NCBI GenBank assembly: GCA_030068075.1 | Contig: CM057833.1 | Location: forward strand, 42,985,587 to 43,049,586 | Direction of reading: 5' to 3' | Length of the DNA: 64,000 nucleotides | Source: Paguma larvata | Lineage: Eukaryota; Chordata; Mammalia; Carnivora; Viverridae | Shown here: piece after piece, positions 26,301 through 39,300 of the stretch | How positions within the stretch are numbered: the first letter of the stretch is position 1 | Layout: every line of letters starts with the position of its first letter | Notes under the pieces: model-generated | Told to the model about the DNA's origin: nothing | What the model saw: only the letters and a program-made list of their open reading frames with translations | Databases searched by the model: none | Position numbers and translations under genes: made by a program

Positions 26301-29300
26301 AGCACAATATATTATTATGTATTAATTCCTATGCATTTGTTAATAGTGTATAATAACTACTAATTAGAAGTGAAATGGTTGAACTTATGTTTCCACTGTC
26401 AGAGCAACTTCAAAGGATCTGATTAAGTAGCTAATAAAACGCCACCAGCAGCTTCTTACTACCCATTACTGTTTTCCTAAGCAGCTCTATAAAAGCAAAA
26501 ATACTCTCAGTAGATGCCCACATCACACTTCTTCCCTAAACAGACCGATGAACCCTGTGTTACCGAACGCACAGAGCTGTGCCTGGCGCACAGTAAGTGA
26601 TGAACATTAGCTGAGTGAATGAAGGACTCCACCATAAATTACCCTCTGGAGTACATTAGAAACACACACACGCATAATGCTTAATAATGCATTTTGCTTC
26701 TCACTGGAAATACGGTTGGACACATTTTGTTTTTTTCAGACCCACCACGTAGCACGCACTCGCACCCGAACAGGCGCGCAATAAATGCTGCTGCTGCGAA
26801 GCCAGTCAGAGCGCAGCGTGAGCAGCCACGAGGGTTAAATCTGATCCCAGTCAAAATATTTCCTTTTGATGTGCCTCATATTTAATCACGGTGGTAAATT
26901 AAACCATGTATACTTTTAATGAGGAAAAGAAAAATCACAGAACAGTGGACCAATTCATCTCATAATTGAACTGAGTATGAAAATTAAATTATTTTTCTTC
27001 AATACAGAGTCTAGAAGCTTCCTTACATTGACATCCATTTTCCAACCCAGAGATATCTTATTACTCTATTAGTTTGATATTTATAAAGTACTTAAGATGG
27101 TGCCAAACCTTTAATATGCGCAAAATGTTTGCTAAATAAGTAGCACTTTTTCTCTTAGAGAACAAAAAGCCACTGAATTGAACCTTAAAGTGCTCCAAGC
27201 TTTTGTGGAAAACGTTCCTTTCAATTTCTATAAAGCTTCCCAATTATATTTTAAAGACTCTCATACTCTGTTGGGGCTAGAAGAAAACAGGTGGCTCGAT
27301 TCAAAGCTTTTATTCCACAGGGAGGAGACGGAGACCAGGGGAGCACACGATCAAATGCCACACAGACGGGCAGTGACAAGAGCGAGGATCAAAGCCAGGC
27401 CTCCGACCCGCCCGCCCCCTCCTCCTGCGGCCCGTAGTGTGACAGCTTACCGAGTCTTGCCAGGTAGGTGGACGCCAACAGGCACTTGCCCAGCGATTCC
27501 TCCCGCTTGTAGGGGATGGACCAGTGATCGGTCAACACGCGGCTTTCCAGCTCGTACAGATTCGTGGTGGGGAACTCGATCCCTTCCCCCGAGCAGTTTC
27601 CGTTTTCATCATTCTTCTGACAAACAGGGATCACGGCAAAAGCACAACAAACACATTAGTGACGACCTGAAAATGTGTGTACACTGAGCGCAGGGTAGAC
27701 GCACCCCCAGCGGTAGCTCTCAACACGGAGTGTGATCCCCCGCACAGTCATGACTTCAGGACCAGCGGGGCTAGTCTCCACTGCCCTCCCGGTGACACCC
27801 CGCTCTCACAGAGCTCATCTCCCCTTTCTTCAAAAATGAGCTCTCTCAACCTCTCGTTACAAGAGAGCAAACTACCTTCCCCTATAGCCATCTTCCTCTC
27901 CCGCTGTCAGAGGGGATGGGTTTCTCCAAAGAGTTCTCCATATTGCTGTCTCCAGCTCCACACACCGAGCGACCCCTGACCCCGCACCAGTATGGCTTCC
28001 CTCATTCTCCCACAGAGGCTGTTGCTCAGGCCATTACTGGACGCTACGTCATTAAATCCAATGAGCAGTTTCAGTCCTCCTCCTCCTTCCCTGCAGTGAC
28101 TGCCCCTCTGCGTGCTCCCTCTTCCTGCAATGGAGCTCGCCCCTCACTTCCAGGGGGTCTGGCTGTTCCGTTCTGTCTCGTCTCCACCCCCTCTTCCCGG
28201 CCATCAAATACTGGAGCTTCTCAAACCTCAGCGCTAGTCTCTCTTCTCTCCTCTCTGTGTTCTCCATCCCAGGGAATGGCACCACAGCCAGCAATCTGGG
28301 ACTCATTCTGAAAACCCTGTGCTTCCATCCCCCTCCAAGACCTGGTGATAAGACTTCCTAAATTTCTCTCCCATCCATCTCCTGTTGTCTACCTCCATGG
28401 AGAGGCCACTATTCCTGAATTCACCCATCCACCTTCTTCAAGCTATGTAAACTCCTGTACATCCTTAATTCTTCCAGAAAAGCCTTTCCAGAACGTCTAA
28501 ACGATATCGAATTTCCCTAGTTATTTTATATACTCTTACCATCCTGAACTTCTTCATAGCTCAGCTCACAGACCTAATTTTACATTTATTTGTGATTGAT
28601 TTTTATTTTAAGTTTGTTTACTTTCAGAGAGAGAGAGACAGAGGGACAGAGAATTCCAAGCAGGCTCTGCACTGTCAGCACAGAGACTGATGTGGGGCTC
28701 AAACTCATGAGCCGTAAGATCATGACCCGAGCCAAAACCAAGAGTTGGATTAACCAAGTGGGCCACCTATATTCCTGATTGATTTTATGTTTGCCCCCAC
28801 TAGACCAAGCTCCATGAAGACATGAACCTGGTTTGAACATTTCTGTATCCGTAATCTCTAGAACCCAGTGCCTAACACAGAGCCTATGTTTAATATCTAT
28901 AAAGTGGAAAAATACTTCATGCAAACAAAGTTTCAAACTACCAATAGGGGACCTGCCAGACTTTCCATCAATTCTTACCACAGTAGTTTATTATAAAGCA
29001 AACTGGGCCCCTCCTCTATACTGCCTCATATGTACTCTGGTTTCTTTAAAACCTAAATATTTCCACAACTTGGTCTATAATCATTCCATTAAAAAAATCA
29101 CCTTTAGCCTCAGTTAAGGAAAAGACCATAAATATAAAGCAGAAGTGATAAAAGTACACTGAAGAAAACAGTTTTCAACCCCACATGAGCGCTAAAGGAA
29201 TAGGACACTTTACTTTTTTTTTTTTTTTAAGTTCATGGTTAAACTGGGAAGAAAATAAGACAAAAACCAAAAAGGTGATAAAAAACTAAATATGAAGTAG

Positions 29301-32300
29301 ACAACAATGTAAACTGGGGGTGATGGGTGGGGGTGGACTAGGTAGGTTTACAATCGTAATATATGGAGAAAACTCAGTTCTCAAAATACTTTTCAGAAAC
29401 ACATATAATGAGTAAGTTCTGTGAATAAAATAGTTTTACTTAAAAGACTCTAAGGATACTCTAAGAATAACGATTTTAGTATACTTTCAAAATGGTATAC
29501 TTGCTAAATGCTTCCATCTATTAACCTAGGATCAAAGTAGAATTAAGGCATATAAAAATAAAATTCAACTGGTGACAGGTTCTGTCATTATGACGAAATA
29601 TCTATCAGTAATTTCTACAGGAGTTAATAGCTCAAACCATATGTGAAATCATCAAATGCACCTAGCAGTTACTAAATGAAGAGCTTCCCAACAGGGCTAC
29701 GGCCTTCCTAAGAGTCACCAGAGAGCTGCCTTCTCTCCCTGCTCTCCACCACGTGAGGACACAACGAAGTCAGCGGCCTGTGACCTGCGAGAGGGCCCTC
29801 GCTAGAACTCAACCACGAGGGCGCTCTGATCTTGGACTTCCAGCCTCCAGAACAGTGCGGAAGGAATCTCTGTTGTTCCCAAGCCAGGAACAACCAACCC
29901 AAAAGCTAAGAGCGTCCTCTGGGGGCAGGGGTGCCAGGTCTTTAACGTCATCAGTAATGGGACGAACATCACGCGTACCGAAGTGACGCACCGTGAGGGC
30001 GCAAGGGCCTCGCTCCTGTGGTATTCCTGCCAAATGTGGAACCTGAGTCCAGTCATGAGGAAATCCAAAACGAGGAACGCTCTAAAAGATAACTAGCCTG
30101 TACTCTTCAAAATGCCAAAGTCATGCAAAACTGAGGGGGACTAGACAGACATAGTAACTCACTGCAGGACCGGCTCTGGTGTGTTTTACTTTATTTCTTG
30201 GCATCAAAGACGTTAGTACTGGACCAATGTTAATTTCCTCATTTTGGTAACGTAAGGTTAAATAAGAGAATATCTGCATTTTTAGGAAATACACACTGAA
30301 GTATTTAAGGATGAGGGGCATCATGTCCACAATTTATTCTTAAATAGTTCAGGAAAAGCAATAACAATACACACACACACACATTTATATACATGTTATT
30401 ATACACATACAGACAGACAGGATGATAAAGAGAATGTGATAAAATGTTAACATGTGAAGAACCTGAGTAAAGGTTATATAAAAATTCCAGATTTATGGTA
30501 AAGTTGTAATGTACTTTTTGGAACTTTTCTGTAAATCTGAAATTATTTCAAATTAAAAAGAATTTAGTTAGATAAATATATAAAAGGCATAGAATTCTGG
30601 AGCCATGCAGAATCTAAGAAAACTCAGTATTTTACACAGGAAGAATCTAGTGAATCTAGAAAGATGGGGGTGAACCTATAGCGGTTAAAAAAAGTTACAT
30701 CAGGGGCGCCTGGGTGGCTCAGTCGGTTACGCATCTGACTTCGGCTCAGGTCACGATCTCACAGTTCATGAGTTTGAGCCCCGCATCAGGCTCTGTGCTG
30801 ACAGCTCAGAGCCTGGAGCCTGCTTCATACTCTGTGTCTCCTTCCCTCTCTGCCCTCCCCCTGCTCACACTCTGTCTCTCTCTCTCTCAAAAATAAACAT
30901 TAAAAAAAATTTTTTTTTAAAGTTACATTATACTTAGTATACTCTACTTAAGAACTCCATTCCAGTTGGTAACATAAATAATTTAGCTGCTAAATACTTT
31001 TATGTTTTTGTCTTAAATTACTAAATAGGTATACATGTTCTTAGAAAATACTGAAAATATGAATAGCAAAAAATAAAACCCACTATTTATTCCATCACTT
31101 AAAAATTAATCACACTGACATTTTAATAACTATTTTTCCAGTAAAAGCTATTTCTAAACAGATTTCATTTTCTTAAAAATGCACAAATGTGGAACTAACC
31201 TTGCTCTCACCACCTCCATTGGCCCCCATCATCTCGTTCATATAAAGACAGTATTAATACAGTATTTCTTTTCCTATCTGATTTAAAAGGCTGATGCACA
31301 AAGCAATAATTACAAAACTGGTAATGGAACAATGTTCTGTACACCATTAAAATTAAGTTAATACTCATCTGAACTATACTGCTACATATTCAGATGTTAA
31401 TTATAATCCACAGGGCCACCACTAAGAAAATAACTTTAAAATATATATAGTGAAAGAAAAACCGAGGGAATTAAAATGGTATACTCAGGGGCGCCTGGGT
31501 GGTTCAGTTGGTTAAGTGGCCAACTTCAGCTCAGGTCATGATCTCACCGTCTGTGAGTTCAAGCTCCGCGTCAGGCTATATGCTGACGGCTCAGGGCCTG
31601 GAGCCTGCTTCCAATTCTGTATCTCCCTCTCTCTCTCTCTGCCCTTCCCCTGCTCACGCTCTGTCTATGTCTCTCAAAAATAAATAAACGTTAAAAAAAT
31701 TTAAAAAAAATAAAGTGGCATACTTAATACAAAAGACATGAATTATGGAGGACTGAGGAACAAAACAGCATAAACCATAGAAAACAAACGGCAAAATGTT
31801 AGATGTAAATTTTGTCTTATCAATTAAATTATAATTATCAGTAACATGTTAAATATAAAAGGACTAAACACTCCCAATGAAAATGCTAGAGATTTGCAGA
31901 ATGGATTTTAAAAAATGGTTCAACTATATGCTGTCTACAACAGACATGCTTTAGACTCAAAGAAACAAAGTGGGTGAAATAAAAGAATGGAAAAAGATAT
32001 ATTATGTACATATAAAGGAGCTGGAGTGGCTATACAGGTATCAGACTAGATGTTAAGACAAACATACAACCAAAGATAAAAAGAGACATTTCGTAATGAT
32101 AAAAAAAGGTCAATATAGGAGGAAGATAAAATAAAAGGATGAAAAAAGACATACCATGAAAACAATAACCAAAAGATAGCTGGAGTGGCTAAACTAATAT
32201 CAGAAAAAAAACTCAGATGTTATTTGAAAATTGGTTACTAAAGAGATTTTTTTTATAATAAAGGGTTAATCCATCAGGAAAACCTAACGATTATAAAAGT

Positions 32301-33347
32301 GTATGCATTTAACAAAAGAAATTCAAAGTAAAGAAAGGAAAAAGTGACAGAATTTAAGACAAATACACATTCAACAAGAATAGCTGGAGACTTCGATGCC
32401 TCACTTTCACTAACAGATGGAACAGGATAAAAAATCAAAAAGGATATAGAAGAGTTAAATAATACTACAAACTAAATCTAAAAGACATTTATAGAACTCT
32501 TTAGGATAGAGCATGTTAGGTCCTAAAACAAGCCTTGATAAATTTGGAGGATTAAAATAATACAAAGTATGTTTTCTGACTACAATGGAATGAAATGAGA
32601 GAGCAACAGCAGGAGGACATTCGGGAAATCCAAAAACATGTGAAAATTAAACAACACACTTCTAATTAACTAACGGATCAAAAAAAAACCACAATGGAAA
32701 TCAGAAAGTGCTTTGAGTTGAATGAAAATAAAAATATAGCAAAGCTTATCATGCAGTGATTGGAGGGAAGTTTTTTTGAAAAGAGGAAAGACCTCAAATC
32801 AATAACCTAACCATGAACCTTAGAAACTAGAAAAAGAGCAAACTAAACCCAAGGAAGCAGAAGGAAGGAAATAATAAGGATCAGAGTGGAAATAAATGAA
32901 AGAATAGGAAAAACAATAGAGACAATAAACAAAACCAAGTTAGTTCTTTGAAAAGATCCAACAAAAAGGAGAAATTTTTAGCTAGGCTGACCAAGAAAGA
33001 AAGAGAGAAGACTCAAATTACTAACACCAGGAATGAAAAGAGGGGATTATCAACACTGACTTTCTGGAAATAAAAATGACTATAAGGAATACTACTGATA
33101 ATTATATGCCAAAAAATTAGACAATCTAGATGAAAGGGATATATTCCTAGGGCATAAACCTCCAAAACTGACTCAAGAAGAAACAAAATCTGAATGGACC
33201 TATATCAAGTAAATGGAATGAATGCTTTATAATCAAAAGCTTCCAGAAAGAATAGCCGAAGGCCAGATGCTACTACTAATGAATTGTACCAAATGCTTAA
33301 AGAAGAATTAACATCATTAACATCCTTCACACTCTTCCCCCACTCCA

Positions 33348-33387
<40 letters not shown>

Positions 33388-36300
33388 AGAGAAAGAAAAG
33401 AAAGAAAGGAAAGGAGGGAACATTTACCAACTTATTTTAGGAGGCCAGTATAATAACCCTGAGATTAAAACCAGACAAAGATACCTCACATCAATGGATC
33501 CTTGATGAATGAGTGGATAAACTAAACGGGTACATACACACAAGAGTATATTCAGTCTTTAAAAGGAAGGAAATTCTGATTCATGCTACAACAGGCATGA
33601 ACCCTGAAGACATTAGTGCTAAATGAAATAAGCCAGTCAAAAAAGGACAAATATTATATATTTCTACATTTATGAGGTAACTAGAGTAGTCACGTTCATA
33701 GAGACAGAAAACAGAATGGTGGCTGCCAAGGGATGGGGACAAGGGACAGTAAGAAGTTATCATTTAATGAGAATATAGTTTCAATCTGGGAAGATGAAAA
33801 TATTCTGGAGATGGATGGCATGTTGTGGCACAATGGAATGTACTTACTGCCGCGAAAGAATACTTAAAAATGGTTAAAATGTATATTTTATGTTAAGCAT
33901 ACTTTACGATTTTTAAAAAATGGACAAATGTATCTCAGGGGAAAAAACCCTACAGACAGACAAATATCCCTACGAATTTGGATACAAAAATCCTTCATAA
34001 TAAACTAGCAAACCAATTCCGGCAGTATATAAAAAAGATCATATACACGAGCAAGTGTAATTTATCTCCGGCATGCAAGGTCGGTTGGCAAACAAAAACC
34101 AATCAAGAGCATACACTACATAATAAAATAAAAGACAAAAAACACATGATAATCACAATAGATCCAGAAAAAAATATTCACAAAATCCAACACCTTTTCC
34201 TGATTAAAAAAAAAAGCCAGCACAGAAAAGGGAATTTCCTCAACTTGATATGAGGCATCTACAAAAAAAATCTATAGTTAACTTCATACTTAATTGTGAA
34301 AGACTGAATTCTTTTCCCTAAAACTAGGAAAAAGAGGATATCTTGTAATCAAGTATCTGACCAGAGCACCTAGGCAAAATAAGAAATAAAAGGCACCTGG
34401 TTCATGTTGAAAAGGATGAAGCAAAACTATTTACACTCACTGACGGCACGATCTTGTACACAGAAAATTCTAAGGAATCCATCAACACCCCACCCCCCCC
34501 AAAAACCTACTAGAACTAATAAATGAGTTCAGCAAAGTTGCAGTAAACAGTAAAATTCAATTGCATTTCTATACACTAATAATGAACGATACTAAAATAA
34601 AATTAAGAAAATTCCATTTACAGTAACATCAAAAAGAATGAAATACTTAGGAAATACAAGACTCATACACTGAAAACAAAACATTATGCAAAGAAGTTAA
34701 AGAAGACCTAAATAAATGGAAAGACATCACACGTTCATGGATAGGAACTCAATATCCTTGAGATGGCAATACCTGCTGAATGAGTCTACAGATTCAACAC
34801 AGCATCAGAATTCCAGCTGACTTCTCTGCAAAAACTGACAAGCTGACTCTAAAACTCACACGGAAATGAGAAAACACCTGAGCCACCAAAATAATCTTGA
34901 AAAACAAATGAAGAACACTTTGAGGATGTGGACGGTTCACTTTTAAAGTATACTACAAAGCTACACTAATCAAGACAATGTGGTACTGGATAAAGATAAA
35001 CATTCAGATCAATGGAATTGAATTGAGATTTCACAAATAAAACCCATATATTTTGGTCAGATGATTTTCAACAAGGGTGACAATGCAATTTAGTTAATCT
35101 TTGACAAAGGCATAAAAGCAATTCAATGGAGGAAGGTTAGCCTTTTCCACAAATGGTGTGGAGTCAACTGAATATATATAAGCAAAAGAATGAAACTGGA
35201 CCCCTACCTCACACCACATAACAAATTAACTCCAAATGTAACATAGGAGTCAATCTACATGACCTTGGATTAGGCAATTATTTCTTAGGTAGAACACCAA
35301 AAACACAATGTCAAAAGAAAAAATATACAAACGTTGAATTTTGAACTTCATTAAGTTAAAAACTTTCATGCATCAAAGGACATCATTAGGAAAGTGAAAA
35401 GACAATCACAGAATGGGAGAGAATATTGCAAATTTCATATCTGATAACAGACTTTGATCTAAAAGAGACCTCTTACAACTAAAGAACAAAAAGACAAACA
35501 CCTCAATTAAAAAAAGGGGCAAATTAAAAAAAATGACCTGGGGGGCTCGGTCAGTTAAGCAACTGACGCTTGATACGGGCTCAGGTCATGATCTCCCAGT
35601 AGGGAGATCTGGTGAGATGGAGCCGCCCGCTGGGCTCCATGTGGAGTGTGGACTTGCTTGTCATTCTCTCCAACCCGCCCGCCCCTCCCTCACTTGTGTG
35701 CTCTCTCTCTCGAAATAAATAAGTAACTTCTTTTTTCTAATTAAAAAAAAAAAAATGAGCAAACAATTTGAACGGACATTTCTCCAAGAAGACATACAAG
35801 TGGCATTGGCCATCAGCACATGAGAAGATACTCAGTATTGCTGGTCCTCAGGGATATGCAAATCGAACCCCAAAGATGCCACCTCCACATACATAAGAAT
35901 GACTAAAAATAAAAAGAGAAGTAAGTATCGGTGAGGATGTGGGTAAACTGGAACCCTCACACACTGCTGGCGGGATTATAAAGAGGTGCAGCTACTTGGC
36001 AAGACACTTGGGCAGTTCCTCACAATTGAGTTACCACAGGACACAGCAATTGTACTCTTCGACGTATTTACGAGATATGCCCTAGAGAAAGGAAACATAT
36101 CTCCACATAAAAACTGGTACAGGAATATGCATAGCGGCATTGGTAATAGGCGAAAAGTAGTAAAAACCCAAATGTCATTAAAACTGATGAATGAGGGGCG
36201 CCTGGGTGGCTCAGTCGGTTAAGCGGCCGACTTCAGCTCAGGTCATGATCTCACAGTCTGTGAGTTCGGGCCCCGCGTCGGGCTCTGTGCTGATGGCTCA

Positions 36301-39300
36301 GAGCCTGGAGCCTGCTTAGGATTCTGTGTCTCCCTCTCTCTCTGCCCTTCCCCTGCTCACGCTCTGTCTCTGTGTCTCTCGAAAATAAATAAATGTTAAA
36401 AAAATAAAAAAAATAAAAAAAATAAAAAAAAAAAATTAAAAAAAAAAAACTGATGAATGAATAAATATGGTATATCTATACAAGGGAGTAACATGGATAA
36501 CGTTCAGAAACACTATTGTAAATAAAATCCAGCCATAAAAGGCCATATATTATATGATTCAGTTTATATAAATGTCGAGAATGGGCAAGTCCAGACAGAG
36601 AAAGTAGATTAGTTGGGTGTCGGAAGTTGGGAGGACGGAGACAAGGACAGTGGCTGTAAACAGATATAAGGTTTCTTTTGGGGGTGATTAAAATATTCTA
36701 AAAGTAAAGAGTAGTGATGGTTGCACAACGCTGTGAATGCATACTTTAAAAGAGTGAATTTTATGCTATGTGAATTGTATCTCAAGGTGGTTCTTTTAAA
36801 AAGCTGATTAACAAAAATGAACTCAATGATTACAGTCACTAAACATGAGTGAGTATATAAATATATCTAAGAATTTCAAAACACAAGGTCGTACCTAATG
36901 ATCTATAATAGAAATAATACACATACACATTTGACAGTTTTAAAACTGCAATTTTAAAAATAACATATTTGAGATCTAACAGGCAAAAATCTCATGTTGC
37001 ATCCCAAGCAGTTAACATTCTGGACCTTGAAAGAAAAGAGAACATAGCGTACGCTAGGGTGAACGAACGATGCAGAGCAGCGTTACATTTTCAGGAGGTT
37101 GCCACCAACACGCGGAGACAGGGACTCGCAGGAGAGGAGGAAATGGTGACATGGACTCAAATTCAGGTTGGTTTAACATTTTGAGTCATCGCTTTGAGTA
37201 GAGCCTGTCCTTGGCAAAAATCACCTATTGAGCAAGAGAACACATGCAAAAGCAGCTCAGAACTGTCCTATTGCAAAACAGCTCCCAACAGAAATAATGT
37301 ATTAGGCTTTTAATAAGAGCTAAGGAATGTAATATACTATTGTCTCATTAGATGCAAATCCAAATGATACTCGAGTAACCACGAATGATTACTGGTTCTA
37401 AATTAATTAGAAATATACCTATCAAAAGCTTGCTAGGTTCCAGCCAAGGTGCTCAGCATGGGAGAGAGATAAAGACAAAATTCTTGTCTTTAAAGAGCAA
37501 GATAATGTGAATGTGCGGGGGGGGGGGGGGGGGGCGCCCACTAGTCTCCAGGTGTTGTGCGTGCATCTTTAGTGGGAATGAGTGTGTACACAGCTGAAGA
37601 AGTGTAAGGGAAACAGTAATCCAGGCAGAAGGTTACAGAGAGTATTATTTCAAAACTAGTATTATTTTTCAAGCACATTAAGTAATAAAACCTCAGCCTG
37701 CAGTCTTTTGAGGCAATGTCTTTACTTACTATGGTATTTCATCAATTTCACTTAAAATTTAAAAATAGTTAATTAAAAAATATTTTATAATATTTATGTA
37801 AATTCAGCATTTGTTAGAGATGCACAATTCTGTCACTAAGGCAACAGAGAAATGAGCTTGCAAACAATTCTTCGATGTCACTTTTAACCTGAAAATTTTC
37901 TATTAACACCAAATCTTGTGTGTTTAGTCATCTAAGGAAAATAAATGAGTTAATGTTGTTAAATAATGGTTTCTGAACAGGCCAGTTCAGGAGTACCAGC
38001 AAAACAATTAATATTGTTGGATATAATTTAGGCTATTCCCTAAGTAAATATTATTTATGCGCATAAATACAGATAAAAATATAAACAAAGCCTCTGTAAC
38101 TCCCGTAGTACTTCACAGTGCTATAAACACGCTAGGAATTCAAATAGTGGCAACTGTAATTTCATCTATTGGCGAACTATTCGGAATGCGGCTTACATTT
38201 ACTATTTACCTACTTAAAATGGCAACTAAATACTCAGTACTAAGTATTTCCAATTTAGGGAGTTGAAAGTAAAGTTTTTCATAGAATTGACAAATGCTGT
38301 CGTGTATAGTGTAAATCTGCCTCCACAGTTTAGCAAAGATCTTTAGATTGAACAAGTATTCTGACAAAAGTATTTTTCCTTTTATATTTACAGTTAGGTA
38401 TGTTCAAATATGTCGCTGCCCATATCCAGAAACTTGCCTGTTTGAAAAGTGCAGCTGAACCACTATAAATACAAGGCAAGACCTTACCTGGTGGCTGAGC
38501 ACTCAAAACAATATAATTTACTTACCTCTTGCAAATGAGCTTTAAAATATCATTGCATAAGCTTTTAACTTAATCATAAAGTTTAATATTTATTTAGAAA
38601 ACTGCCTTTGAGTTTTAAAAAAGTCTTGAACTCAACAAGGATGTACGATTAAATTTAAAGCCTTCTTTGATCAAAGAAGCGAACCCACTCGAGGAGGCAC
38701 AGCCTGTCTGTTTACAGGTAAGTTCCCATCTCTCCACTGACTCAACGAATACAGATAAAATTATTCAGCTTAAAGGAGAATAAACTTGGCAGTGTTGCAC
38801 CAAGTTTCTTTTAATAAAAATTCAATTACTGAGCTGTTTTATTAGCCAATAATATACTCAGAAAAGAATCTACATTTCTGACTAATGTACAGAAAAATGA
38901 AGATGCCAAATTGATTTCTCTCTGATTTTAAAAATAAATCTATTATCTATAACAACTATATTGCATCCTGTGTGTCAAGTACTTAAGGAAAAATGTGAAA
39001 ACATGAACACTTGATTCCAAGCCACGAATCTGTAACATTCACTAAATCTTGAGATTGTCAGTCTTATTTACTAAATATTTTTCAAAGTAATTCAGAGACA
39101 GTGATGTACAGATCGGATATTCCTTCTGTTATTTCAAACAAGAGAAAATGATTCCTAAAATACTGACTGCTTTCTGGAAAAAGAGAGACGATGGACAAGT
39201 GCGGGCAGTCCTCAAGTTACTAATACGTGGTGTCTCGAGCCTGTTTGCAAATTGTTTTTCTTGGAATTCATTTTCATTCTGTTATAAGCAGCAGAGAATT

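Larger units (their letters stand above)
31260..36830 (+). mobile_element. Old L1 LINE, 5.5 kb with nested insertions
   Basis: The sequence follows L1 ORF2 from CCACTAAGAAAATAACTTTA through GAGTGGCTATACAGGTATCA, CTGGAGACTTCGATGCCTCA, GAATAGCCGAAGGCC, the ACATGATAATCACAATAGAT region and GACATCATTAGGAAAGTGAA, to a 3' UTR ending near ATGGTTGCACAACGCTGTGA and GAATTGTATCTCAA. Many stops make it dead. It is interrupted by three CanSINEs (31488, 35537, 36195) and a second L1 3' end (33494-33950). It is antisense to USP24. Confidence 0.8.

Noticed and set aside
27178..27687. 169-codon plus frame across exon 2
   Set aside because: Antisense shadow of USP24 exon 2 and its flanks; it includes the complement of splice sites and no motif.
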